Part shown: positions 1-7,953 of the stretch, piece by piece | Numbering within the stretch: position 1 is the stretch's first letter | How the letters are laid out: each line of letters opens with the position of its first letter | Assembly (NCBI RefSeq): GCF_010993965.1 | Contig: NZ_WIXM01000001.1 | Span: 1-64,000 of the forward strand | Origin: Gracilibacillus sp. YIM 98692 | GTDB lineage: Bacteria; Bacillota; Bacilli; Bacillales; Amphibacillaceae | Direction: 5' to 3' | Length of the DNA: 64,000 nucleotides | The notes under the pieces: generated by a model | Databases searched by the model: none | Seen by the model: only the letters and a program-made list of their open reading frames with translations | What the model was told of the DNA's origin: nothing | Program-made: the position numbers and the translations under genes

Positions 1-27
1 GAAGAAAGCCTTGACAGTTTCGTTCAT
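1..27 (-). CDS. Possible 5' end of a gene leaving the window
   Basis: On the minus strand an ATG at 27-25 is preceded six bases upstream by GGAG, and nine codons (MNETVKAFF) stay open to the window edge. The fragment is too short to identify. It would be transcribed away from the window, after the terminator of the larB operon. It could also be chance. Confidence 0.3.
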
Positions 28-142
28 ATCAGTCTCCGTATTCTACCTTCGCTAATAAAGGTGTTCTGCCTTCTGGGAGAATAGACCCATTGGAATTCAT
101 TTCTTTGTACTATTTCTTTTTTCAATCAGAACACCACACAAA

Positions 143-335
143 GCGGAGGCAAGATACGAAGACTCCTGCGGAAACAACACGTGTCCGAAGACCCCGCAGC
201 GAGGGACGAGCGAGGAGGCTGAGGCCGTGTCCGCGGAAAGCGAAGTATCTTGCCGAAGCGATTCTTTGCACTCATCTAAGAAAGAATGTTAGAAAGTCAT
301 GATAGGATTACGTCGTAGTTTATGGATATTACGAA
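143..335. repeat. Long structured intergenic repeat, copy 1
   Basis: Copy 1 of a roughly 190-bp element found again at about 27030-27222. Perfect 10-bp outer arms (GGCAAGATAC at 148-157, GTATCTTGCC at 245-254) enclose a GC-rich core that is much richer in G+C than its surroundings. Both copies share cacgtgtccgaagaccccg, then a variable segment, then gaggaggctgaggccgtg, then ccgcggaaagcgaa, and a downstream tail around GTCG-AGT-TATGGATA and ACGAAC. The open frame at 90-302 runs through this GC-rich segment and is not convincing as a gene. The rest of 1-401 shows nothing else I can name apart from the terminator. Confidence 0.75.
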
Positions 336-364
336 CAAATTTTTCACTATCTTTTGTGGAAATA

Positions 365-403
365 AAAAAAGTGTATCGCATGACATATGCGACACACTTT
401 TTT
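365..403 (-). terminator. Rho-independent terminator after larB
   Basis: Imperfect hairpin with arms AAAAAAGTGTaTCGCAT and ATGCGAcACACTTTTTT around a 5-nt loop. Read on the minus strand it overlaps the larB stop codon and ends in a T run, so it should end the lar operon. The symmetric A/T tails also allow action on the other strand. Confidence 0.85.
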
Positions 404-1142
404 ACGAATTGGCTAAACGGTGAATCATCACGGCATTATATGCTCCGCCAAAACCATTATCTATGTTGACAACACTAATACCTGAAGCACATGAATTTAA
501 CATGGTTAGCAATGCGGATAATCCATTAAAATTCGCTCCATACCCGATACTTGTCGGGACAGCGATAATTGGATGCGAAACGAGCCCTCCTACAACACTA
601 GGAAGTGCGCCCTCCATCCCTGCGATCACAACAGAAACGGTTGCTTTTCTAATCTCATCGATATTTTCTAATAAACGATGGATACCTGCTACACCGACAT
701 CGTAAAACCGTCGTACTTCTATTCCGTATGCTTCTGCTGTTAAAGCAGCTTCTTCAGCTACTTTCAAATCAGACGTACCTGCACAGACGATAGCAATATA
801 GCCCTCAAATCGACATTCTTCCTCTTTATTTTTCAAAAATAGTAAGTTTGCTGTTTCATGATAAGTGAATTCAGGCATTTCTTGCAAAATAGTTTTCGCT
901 TTGCTGGATTCGACTCTAGTGACTAATATGTTTTCGTTTTTTGCCCTTATTGCCCGGGAAATATCAATAATATGGGATGGCTCCTTGCCTTCTCCAAAGA
1001 TCACTTCAGGGAATCCTTGCCGTTTTTTTCGGTGATGATCGACTTTAGCGAATCCTAAGTTTTCAAATGTGGATAGTTTGGTCTTAGCTTCTTCTGCCGT
1101 TAACGTTCCATTTTCGATTTGTTTTAATATGTCTTCTAACAT
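402..1142 (-). CDS. larB: LarB, nickel-pincer cofactor biosynthesis (P2CMN synthase)
   Basis: LarB carboxylates and hydrolyses nicotinic acid adenine dinucleotide to pyridinium-3,5-biscarboxylate mononucleotide, the first step of the nickel-pincer nucleotide pathway. The protein (246 aa) has the LarB layout: an N-terminal helical part and a C-terminal PurE-like half with VCAGTSDLKVAEEAA, FYDVGVAGIHRL, VVIAGMEGALPSVVGGL, and GYGANFNGLSALLTMLNSC. I prefer the ATG at 1142 over an in-frame GTG nine bases upstream, because that GTG lies too close to the AGGG element. It is the last gene of the operon with the LarA homologue and LarE. LarC, which inserts nickel, is not in this window and must be elsewhere if the cofactor is made. 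Confidence 0.93.
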   Translation of the reverse strand: MLEDILKQIENGTLTAEEAKTKLSTFENLGFAKVDHHRKKRQGFPEVIFGEGKEPSHIIDISRAIRAKNENILVTRVESSKAKTILQEMPEFTYHETANLLFLKNKEEECRFEGYIAIVCAGTSDLKVAEEAALTAEAYGIEVRRFYDVGVAGIHRLLENIDEIRKATVSVVIAGMEGALPSVVGGLVSHPIIAVPTSIGYGANFNGLSALLTMLNSCASGISVVNIDNGFGGAYNAVMIHRLANS

Positions 1143-1270
1143 TCTGATCACAACCCTAACGAAAAAGTAGGACTATGGAGAAAGGTATGACCATAGCCCT
1201 CTTGATGAAAGCTTGTTAAATGTAAATGTCGATAATCAATATCAACACTGAGTTGAACAAAGCTTTTTAT

Positions 1271-2734
1271 TTAAAAATATTTTTCTACATCTTTTGCTAA
1301 TTTTTGATAGCGTGAAAATACTTCTTGATAGGCACGATGATTGTCCATATTTGGCTTTACCACATGGTCAATCGGGATGTTTTCCTTAATAGCTTCAAAG
1401 GAATCGACTTTACCAATGGCAACTAAAGAGGTCCACCCTGCGCCCCATGCTGCACCGTGATGTGTGTCAGAAAGCTGAATTTCCTGACCAAAAATGTCTG
1501 CTAAAATTTGCACCCACAATGGTGACTTACTCAAACCACCATTTACTGAGATACTTGTCGGAGCACCTGCAATTTCTTCTAAAGATTGACCAATTTGATA
1601 TAAGTTTAATGCAATCCCTTCTAATACAGCTCGAACTAATTGTGGTCGACGATGAGTCACACTTAATCCATAGAAATTTCCTCTTGCTTGTTGATTCCAA
1701 ACAGGTGCTCGTTCTCCATTCACATATGGCACAAATAACAACCCATCGGCACCGACTGGAACATCTTCAGCCCCTTCTAAAAAGGTATCATGAGATCCTT
1801 CATATTCTAATAAATCCTTTAACCACTGCAGCGCTATTCCACCATTATTCGTTGGCCCGCCAATAATAGACGAATCAGCAGTGAACGCATAGCTAAATGT
1901 TTCTTGATTATCATTTACCTTTTGGCCAGCAATCAGTTGACGAATCGCACCACTGGTTCCAACGGTTACTGCCACTTCCCCAGGTTTGATGGCACCATCA
2001 CCTAAATTGGCTAATTGTCCATCAGCTGCTCCTATCACTAATGGTGTTCCATCAGGCCATCCCAGTTGATCAGCAAGCTCTGGTTTCAGCCCTTCCATTA
2101 CCTCTGTAGGTCCAACAATTTGAGACAATTGAGAGCGGTTAACACCTGCTAGTTCTAATGCTTGTTCTTCCCAATCCAAGGATTTGACATTCATTAGACC
2201 AGTTGCAGAAGCCATCGAATAATCAATGACACGCTTTTCAAACCATTGATACAGCAAATATTCTTTCATGGACATAAAATAGTTTGCTTTATGGTACGGT
2301 TCATAATCCTGTTCCTTCATCCATAACAGCTTAAGCAACGGAGACATAGGATGAATAGGAGTACCTGTCTTTGTGTAAATCTCCTTTTTCAAGGAAGGAT
2401 CCAGTTGTTTTACTAATTCACTGCTTCTTCCATCCGACCAAATCAACATGTTCGATAACGCTTTTCCTTCCTCATCGACACAAATCAGTGAATGCATGGC
2501 ACAAGAAATCCCGATCGATAACACTTGATTTTCTTTTGTTTTTGAAAAAATATCCGTTAAAACTTGTTGAGTGCTATGTACAATCGCATTAGGGTCTTGT
2601 TCCACATAAGACTCTTTCGGATACAATGTTTCGATCAATTGCTCAGATTCTTCGATGACATTCCCCTTTAGATCAAAGGCAACCGCCTTCGCACTTGTAG
2701 TTCCTAAGTCTAATCCAATTACTACTTCACTCAT
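1271..2734 (-). CDS. gntK: FGGY-family sugar/aldonate kinase, gluconokinase-like
   Basis: ATP-dependent carbohydrate kinase of the FGGY family (487 aa, normal length). The N-terminal actin-like domain starts with IGLDLGTTSAK. The phosphate and adenine region has ADGQLANLGDGAI and VAVTVGTSGAIR, the signature I associate with gluconokinases, and the C-terminal lobe has VNGGLSKSPLWVQILADIFG. Expected product is 6-phosphogluconate feeding the pentose phosphate pathway. A xylulokinase-like specificity cannot be excluded from sequence alone. The ribosome site is GAGGAGG. It lies between larE and larB, separated from larE by a hairpin. Its place in a lar operon suggests its substrate is made by the LarA homologue. 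Confidence 0.85.
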   Translation of the reverse strand: MSEVVIGLDLGTTSAKAVAFDLKGNVIEESEQLIETLYPKESYVEQDPNAIVHSTQQVLTDIFSKTKENQVLSIGISCAMHSLICVDEEGKALSNMLIWSDGRSSELVKQLDPSLKKEIYTKTGTPIHPMSPLLKLLWMKEQDYEPYHKANYFMSMKEYLLYQWFEKRVIDYSMASATGLMNVKSLDWEEQALELAGVNRSQLSQIVGPTEVMEGLKPELADQLGWPDGTPLVIGAADGQLANLGDGAIKPGEVAVTVGTSGAIRQLIAGQKVNDNQETFSYAFTADSSIIGGPTNNGGIALQWLKDLLEYEGSHDTFLEGAEDVPVGADGLLFVPYVNGERAPVWNQQARGNFYGLSVTHRRPQLVRAVLEGIALNLYQIGQSLEEIAGAPTSISVNGGLSKSPLWVQILADIFGQEIQLSDTHHGAAWGAGWTSLVAIGKVDSFEAIKENIPIDHVVKPNMDNHRAYQEVFSRYQKLAKDVEKYF

Positions 2735-2769
2735 CTCTTATGTTCCTCCTCTTTTTCACCACATAGAGA

Positions 2770-2795
2770 AAAGCTTTGGAATGATCCAAAGCTTT
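2770..2795 (-). other. Intercistronic hairpin between larE and the kinase gene
   Basis: Perfect 11-bp stem (AAAGCTTTGGA / TCCAAAGCTTT) with loop ATGA in the gap between larE and the kinase ribosome site. There is no T run on the minus strand, so it looks like an mRNA processing or stability element, not a terminator. Confidence 0.55.
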
Positions 2796-2805
2796 CGGCA
2801 CTTGA

Positions 2806-3606
2806 TTAGGATAGGGCCTTGTTCATGCTTCCACTTTTATATCCTACCAAGTCCATTGTAACAAATTTGTAGCCATAGTTTTGCAACTTTTCTGTTACTC
2901 TTTGATGATTGGCTAATAGTTTTGGCATATCTTGCGGTTCGACTTCAATTCTGGCAATGTCTTCATGGGTACGAACCCTTACTTGACGAAGTCCAATGGT
3001 TTTTAAGAAAGCCTCTGACTTCTCTACTTTTGTCAGCTTCTGTTTGGTAATCTTTTCTCCATAGGCGATTCGAGAAGATAAACAAGCGAAAGACGGTTTA
3101 TCCCATGTCGGAAGATCCATTTGTTTTGATAATTCTCGAATCTCTTCTTTAAACAAATTTGCTTCTTGTAATGGCCCTCGCACCCCTTGTTCTTTTGCTG
3201 CTTGCATGCCTGGACGATATTCACTCATATCATCCGCAATCACACCATAGACAATGTTTTGAAAACCTTTCGTCTCCATTATAGGTACGAGATGATCAAA
3301 TAAACTGTTTTTGCAAAAATAACAGCGGTTCTTATCATTCTCGGTATATCCTGGTATCGCAAGCTCACTAGTTTCGATCACTTGATGTCTAGCTCCTATA
3401 TGTTCTGCTAATCGCTTTGCTTCTTCTAACTCACTAGTCGGATATGTCTCTGAGTCTGCCGTGACCGCTAATACGTTGTCTTCACCTAGTGTATCGATAG
3501 CAGCCTTTAACAGAAACGTGCTGTCCACCCCGCCAGAAAAAGCAACGACAACTTGCTTCATTTCTTGGAGTATAGAGGTTAACGCATGATATTTTTGTTC
3601 GATCAT
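2806..3606 (-). CDS. larE: LarE, ATP-dependent sacrificial sulfur transferase
   Basis: LarE adenylates the carboxylates of the LarB product and converts them to thiocarboxylates. In the Lactobacillus plantarum type it gives up the sulfur of its own cysteine. Seen here (266 aa): the PP-loop SGGVDS at residues 24-29, CYFC at 95-98, and WDKPSFACLSSR with Cys175 in the position of the sacrificial cysteine (Cys176 of L. plantarum). The start at 3606 is chosen because the upstream in-frame GTG overlaps the GGAGG ribosome site. It is in an operon with the LarA homologue and LarB, which supports the assignment over other PP-loop sulfur or amide transferases. Confidence 0.93.
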   Translation of the reverse strand: MIEQKYHALTSILQEMKQVVVAFSGGVDSTFLLKAAIDTLGEDNVLAVTADSETYPTSELEEAKRLAEHIGARHQVIETSELAIPGYTENDKNRCYFCKNSLFDHLVPIMETKGFQNIVYGVIADDMSEYRPGMQAAKEQGVRGPLQEANLFKEEIRELSKQMDLPTWDKPSFACLSSRIAYGEKITKQKLTKVEKSEAFLKTIGLRQVRVRTHEDIARIEVEPQDMPKLLANHQRVTEKLQNYGYKFVTMDLVGYKSGSMNKALS

Positions 3607-3637
3607 GGCTCTCACTCCCTCCTTTTCTTTTCCTTCA

Positions 3638-4408
3638 TTATATCGTCATGCCGCCAAATCCGCCATCTACTCGAATGAAGGTACCTGTCACATAACCACT
3701 TGCTTTGTCAGATGCTAAATAAATAGCTGCCCCTTGAAGTTCTTCTGGGTCACCAAAACGATTCATTGGTGTATGACCCATGATTTGATTGACACGCTCT
3801 TCACTTAAGATTTTACGATTTTGCTCTGCAGGGAAGAATCCTGGGATAATCGCATTTACTCGAATATTGTTTGGTGCAAATTCACGTGCTAAAAATTGAG
3901 TCACATTGTTCATAGCCGCTTTGGATGCAGAATATGTGAATACTTTTGATAATGGTGTGGTCGAAGACACGGACGATATGTTAATGATGCTCCCGCCACG
4001 GTCTTGCTCTACCATTTTTTTCGCAAAAATTTGAGTAGCAAATACGACTCCGCGAAGATTAACGTCCATGATTTTATCCCACTCTTCTGTTGCTAAGTCT
4101 AAGAATGGAGTAGTGCTGTTCATACCTGGTGCATTTAGGAGGATATCCCATCCGCCTGCCCAATCTTCAATTTCTTGCGCTACTTTTTCTACTGTTGCTA
4201 GATCACTAACGTCGGCTTGAAAGGATTTTGCTTCTCCCCCTGCTTGTTTTATTTCATTAGTGATTTCTTCTGCGGATTCCATGTTACGTCCGACAATGGC
4301 TACTTTTGCACCATGTTCAGCGAATCCTTTAGCGATAGACCCCCCTAACGTACTGTTTCCTCCAAGTGCTACTGCTACCTTCCCTGTTAAATCAAAAAGT
4401 TTACTCAT
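3638..4408 (-). CDS. SDR-family oxidoreductase (aldonate/uronate type)
   Basis: Classical short-chain dehydrogenase (256 aa) with catalytic Ser in NISSVSS, Tyr/Lys in YSASK, and C-terminal GYVTGTFIRVDGGFGG. Two features deviate from the norm: the nucleotide loop reads GGNSTLGGSIA instead of TGxxxGxG, and the NAG motif is NAPG. The overall style (LFDLTGKVAVALGG, SRNM-like NADP loop VGRN) resembles D-mannonate oxidoreductase or gluconate 5-dehydrogenase enzymes of Bacillus, acting on open-chain sugar acids. It sits between the LarA homologue and larE. A role in interconverting keto-aldonates and aldonates such as fructuronate and mannonate is inference. Confidence 0.8.
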   Translation of the reverse strand: MSKLFDLTGKVAVALGGNSTLGGSIAKGFAEHGAKVAIVGRNMESAEEITNEIKQAGGEAKSFQADVSDLATVEKVAQEIEDWAGGWDILLNAPGMNSTTPFLDLATEEWDKIMDVNLRGVVFATQIFAKKMVEQDRGGSIINISSVSSTTPLSKVFTYSASKAAMNNVTQFLAREFAPNNIRVNAIIPGFFPAEQNRKILSEERVNQIMGHTPMNRFGDPEELQGAAIYLASDKASGYVTGTFIRVDGGFGGMTI

Positions 4409-4427
4409 GTTACATTCCCTCCATCAA

Positions 4428-5696
4428 TTATTTTAGATTTCCATTTTCATCAAAAGCCATGTCATATAGATCTGTTAATTTTTCTAAATTATTATGTGTG
4501 GTAATATCCTCTAACATATTTTCCGACACTTCGATTTCTCCAATTTCAAGAGTGTTTTTAATTCTTACTACTCGCGCTTTGCTGAAATCCAATATATTAC
4601 ATGTTTTTATAGCTGCTTGAATCGCCATTATATCGTTTGGCATCGCTGTTGAGATGTGAGTAGGACCTACAACGGTTGAGGTTAGACCATTAGCATATGT
4701 AGCTTCACGGTCCATTTGGTCGACAAGCTTTTGAGTAGTAAAGTCTGCTGTTCCAACACCATTTGCGTTTCCTTCTGTTTCTTCTGTTAGATCGAGCACG
4801 ACCATTTTCGATACTTCCGGACCGCCGTAAGCATATGGTGTCGGATAACGGCCTGTAACATTTGGATCCATACCGTCACCGCTAATGTTTTTGCCAATTT
4901 CATCTATAACTAGTACATCTATTTGATCAAAAAATAACTTTGGCAATGTTTGTTTGGAAAGCTTTTGAAGCTCTTTTTCTCGTTCTTCAATCTCTTCTGG
5001 TAATAACACTTCAAGTTCAGCCACTTTGTCAAAAGCGTTTTCCACAGTAGCAACAGCAAAAAGGATTGGCATTTTATCAATGATGATGTTTGCCATTGCT
5101 GGGACATGCTCTGCCATGTGTTTAAACCCTAACTGATGACAAGCCTCGGCCCCTTTTTGCTTTCCTAACCCAATGCTAATCATCTTCATGATACCGCTTT
5201 CCACCTGTCCACGAAAAGCTGTATGCGGCTTCACACGGTTAATGACGACAATTCCATCTGCTTCGGAAGCAATTTTATCAATATAAATCGGTAAACCGTT
5301 TTCTAATTGATCAATTTGAATAACTTCCATCGAAGAACGAATTTCAGCACCGACTACTTCTTCTTTTACACCTAAATGCTCTAGAACTGCTTTTTGTCCT
5401 GGACCTGATGCACCACCATGACTACCCATACAAGGTACGATAAATGGCTTTGCTCCTAACTTTTTTAAAAAGTCAATGGTCACTTTCGTTGTTTCTACAA
5501 GTCGATCAAGTCCCCGACTACCGACTGCAACCGCCACTTCCATTCCAGGTTTGACTTGGTTTTCTAGTCCCTTTTGATTTAATTGCTGTTCCAGTTCTGC
5601 CCCAAGATCTTCTATTTTTGCATCATCAAAATACTGCTTGACTTTTGTCATTTTAGGAATTGGTATATCTTTTACAAGTTCCTGCAGGATCCCCAT
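4428..5696 (-). CDS. LarA-family nickel-pincer 2-hydroxyacid racemase/epimerase
   Basis: Member of the lactate racemase superfamily (DUF2088 plus C-terminal domain, 422 aa). Residues matching the LarA active site: His93 in MGSHGGAS, His158 in KPHTAFRG, Lys171 in ESGIMKM (the likely covalent attachment point of the pincer cofactor), and His187 in EACHQLGFKH. Spacing from His158 to Lys171 and His187 is shifted by three residues relative to L. plantarum LarA (174/184/200), so this is a LarA homologue, not a plain lactate racemase. Known homologues act on malate, phenyllactate, hydroxyglutarate, short-chain hydroxyacids, or D-gluconate (2-epimerase). The neighbouring gluconokinase-like and SDR genes favour an aldonate. 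Start chosen by AAGGAG eight bases upstream. Confidence 0.88.
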   Translation of the reverse strand: MGILQELVKDIPIPKMTKVKQYFDDAKIEDLGAELEQQLNQKGLENQVKPGMEVAVAVGSRGLDRLVETTKVTIDFLKKLGAKPFIVPCMGSHGGASGPGQKAVLEHLGVKEEVVGAEIRSSMEVIQIDQLENGLPIYIDKIASEADGIVVINRVKPHTAFRGQVESGIMKMISIGLGKQKGAEACHQLGFKHMAEHVPAMANIIIDKMPILFAVATVENAFDKVAELEVLLPEEIEEREKELQKLSKQTLPKLFFDQIDVLVIDEIGKNISGDGMDPNVTGRYPTPYAYGGPEVSKMVVLDLTEETEGNANGVGTADFTTQKLVDQMDREATYANGLTSTVVGPTHISTAMPNDIMAIQAAIKTCNILDFSKARVVRIKNTLEIGEIEVSENMLEDITTHNNLEKLTDLYDMAFDENGNLK

Positions 5697-5906
5697 AAAC
5701 TTCACTCCTTATGTTCTTATTTATTGTGGTTAGTATATCATCTATTTGTTTGGCGGACAAATTAATGTAAATAGGTTGATGTTTAACTTTTCATAGTATA
5801 AGTTCAAATTACTTCCTTATTCATGAGCTATCCAAATCTAAGCTCCCTGTACACGCATCTGGAATCTGAATTAATCATAGCCTAAAATTATAAAATAGAT
5901 CATTGA

Positions 5907-6830
5907 CTAGAAAATAACTTGAGCTACATAAACCACAGCAGTAACTGTCACCATACTTGCGACGGTTGAAAATAGAACTGTTTGTGCCGCGAAGTCTGGA
6001 TGGCTTTTATATTCTTCTGCAATCACTGCACTATTCACTGATGTTGGCATAGCAGAAGCGATAAATAACGCTTGGGCCATTACCCCTTCCAACTGAAAAG
6101 CAAAAATAATGCCAAGTGCTATAAGTGGTCCGCCAATCAATCTTACGAGTACACTAATATAAACAGAAATGAGACCTTTCTTAAATTGCATTTTTGCCAC
6201 TTGTGCACCTAACGTAATAAGAGCAAGTGCAATCATCGTGTCTGCAATATAATTAGCGGATACCCAAATTGGTTCTGGAATCGGAACATCCCATGCATTT
6301 AATAAAACTCCTGACAACATTGCATACAAGACAGGCATTTTAAAGTAGCCTAATGCCGCCTTTAACTTTCCTTCCTTCGCCGCTCTTAAAGAAAAAATAC
6401 CATAGGAAAACAAAAAGATATTTTGCAAAGTTAACATGATGACTTGTATCGACATGGCAAAGGGATCGCCTCGGAAAGCTAAATCATTGACAGGTACGCC
6501 ATAGTTACCTGAATTAAAAAACATCACACTATTGGCAAAAGTCGTACGCTTTCCACCATTAATTTTAATAATTCTCGCTAGTATAAAAGCGATCACATAC
6601 AATAGTGCTACTAATAATAGAAAAAATAATAGTACTTTGCCAAATAAGTCTAATCCAAACGTAGCTTCATATAAGTTTACAAAAATAAAACCTGGTACGA
6701 CGAAATAAATATTTAATTTTGCTAAAGTAGATAAATCCAACCGAAATTTCATCTGAAGAAAAAATCCGATTGCCATCAAAATAAAGACAGGGAGAATTAC
6801 ATCTTTAAAGATTATTAAAAATTCTGACAT
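5907..6830 (-). CDS. AEC-family permease (auxin efflux carrier fold)
   Basis: Very hydrophobic 307-residue protein with about ten predicted membrane segments. It carries AEC family marks such as FNSGNYGVPVNDLAFRGDPFA in the middle and ASAMPTSVNSAVIAEEY near the C-terminus. AEC proteins include malate/malonate and other carboxylate carriers. The downstream neighbour on the same strand is the LarA-family operon, so transport of the hydroxyacid handled there is plausible but inferred. The 210-bp gap before that operon suggests its own transcript. A perfect 18-bp palindrome lies just upstream of the start. Confidence 0.85.
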   Translation of the reverse strand: MSEFLIIFKDVILPVFILMAIGFFLQMKFRLDLSTLAKLNIYFVVPGFIFVNLYEATFGLDLFGKVLLFFLLLVALLYVIAFILARIIKINGGKRTTFANSVMFFNSGNYGVPVNDLAFRGDPFAMSIQVIMLTLQNIFLFSYGIFSLRAAKEGKLKAALGYFKMPVLYAMLSGVLLNAWDVPIPEPIWVSANYIADTMIALALITLGAQVAKMQFKKGLISVYISVLVRLIGGPLIALGIIFAFQLEGVMAQALFIASAMPTSVNSAVIAEEYKSHPDFAAQTVLFSTVASMVTVTAVVYVAQVIF

Positions 6831-6854
6831 TCACTCACTCCCTTACCAACGACG

Positions 6855-6872
6855 AATAACAACGTTGTTATT
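6855..6872. promoter_or_regulatory. Perfect 18-bp palindrome upstream of the AEC permease
   Basis: AATAACAAC followed directly by its reverse complement GTTGTTATT, ending about 25 bp upstream of the AEC start codon. Position and symmetry fit an operator for a dimeric repressor, but no regulator gene adjoins it, and I did not find a second copy upstream of the lar operon. Confidence 0.4.
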
Positions 6873-7029
6873 ATTATTGTATCACATTATTATGACAATG
6901 AGAACGAAAACGTGATATTTTTTCAACAAATATAGTAGCTTCTCAAAAATTCAAAATTTTTACTTAAAGATTTTGAAAATTCATCCGAAAGCTCTAATGT
7001 TTGGATTCATTCGGATGCTTCTTAGAATA

Positions 7030-7055
7030 AAAATGGGTGCTGCTGCACCCATTTT
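7030..7055 (-). terminator. Terminator after the tandem AhpD-like gene
   Basis: Perfect hairpin AAAATGGGTGC / GCACCCATTTT with loop TGCT. It lies immediately after the stop codon of the minus-strand gene and is flanked by A/T runs on both sides, so it can work in both directions. Confidence 0.8.
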
Positions 7056-7712
7056 TTATTCATCATATGCATTTAAAGCATTGACACTATGTGCTATCGC
7101 AGAACCAGCTTTAAGAGCAGTGGCAACGAAAATGGCTTCTGCTAATTCATCCTTCGCTGTCCCTTGTTGTTTTGCCCCTTTTGTATGGATATCAATACAG
7201 TAAGGACAGCCTGTCGTATGTGCAACAGCAACGGCAACCAGTTCTTTTTCCTTAGCTGAAAGAGCACCGTCTTTCATTGTTTTCTGATCGAAATCAACAA
7301 ACGCATGAAAAGCATCCCCATTTAGTTTGGATAGTTCTTCCAATCGGTTGAAATAGGATGCTTTGTATAAAACATCATCTTCTTTCTCATCGTATGTATT
7401 CAAAGCATTGACACTGTGAGCGATAGCAGAGCCAGCTTTTAAAGCAGTAGCAACGAAAATAGCTTCTGAAACCTCTTCCTTCGTAGCTTCCTGCTTCTTT
7501 ACGTTTTTCACATGAAAATCGATACAATAAGGGCATCCCGTTATATGGGCAACGGCTACAGCAATCAATTCTTTTAATTTGCCGCTTAGCTTTCCTGGTG
7601 CTACAGCCTTTTGATCAAACTCGACAAAAGCATTAAACGCTTCAGGCGCAAGATCTTTTAATTCTGGCAGTCTTTCAAAGTACGATTTTGCATATAACAC
7701 ATCATTCCCCAT
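7056..7712 (-). CDS. Tandem-duplicated carboxymuconolactone decarboxylase/AhpD-like protein
   Basis: 218-residue protein made of two near-identical AhpD-type units with a 109-residue period. Each has the redox or catalytic CxxC-H signature: C60-P-Y-C63 with His67, and C169-P-Y-C172 with His176, each followed by a shared IFVATALKAGSAIAHSVNALN segment. Single-domain relatives are small all-helical proteins of about 100-150 residues that oligomerise; peroxidase or disulfide reductase activity is known for AhpD itself. Here a recent internal duplication is obvious at protein level. It stands alone with its own ribosome site (GGAGGAACTGGTT) and terminator. The physiological substrate is not evident; a general antioxidant role is a guess. 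Confidence 0.88.
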   Translation of the reverse strand: MGNDVLYAKSYFERLPELKDLAPEAFNAFVEFDQKAVAPGKLSGKLKELIAVAVAHITGCPYCIDFHVKNVKKQEATKEEVSEAIFVATALKAGSAIAHSVNALNTYDEKEDDVLYKASYFNRLEELSKLNGDAFHAFVDFDQKTMKDGALSAKEKELVAVAVAHTTGCPYCIDIHTKGAKQQGTAKDELAEAIFVATALKAGSAIAHSVNALNAYDE

Positions 7713-7916
7713 AACCAGTTCCTCCTCTATAATACTTTAATACCATTGTTCAGGATAATCTTACCATTATTCATAATTTTAGTAAATCAGAATAGGCTTT
7801 TTATAACTCTTTTTCATTCCGATATTTTATCCTCATATCGTTCAATAAGAAGATATATTAAGTTGTGATGACCTAGGGAACTATACACCACTTGCCTTCT
7901 GATATTACATGAAGAA

Positions 7917-7947
7917 AAGCTGTTTCCGCCTCATAACGAAAACAGCT
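7917..7947 (-). terminator. Terminator after Gfo/Idh gene
   Basis: Stem AAGCTGTTT / AAACAGCTT. On the minus strand it follows the stop codon at 7954 and runs into TTTCTTC. The rest of 7713-7953 shows nothing else I can name. Confidence 0.7.
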
Positions 7948-7953
7948 TCACCC

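Noticed and set aside
90-302. 70-residue plus-strand open frame
   Set aside because: It runs through the structured repeat at 143-335, is Arg/Pro rich from repeat composition, and has no ribosome site.
1447-1866. 139-residue open frame antisense to the FGGY kinase
   Set aside because: His/Leu-rich shadow of a clearly real gene, without a ribosome site.
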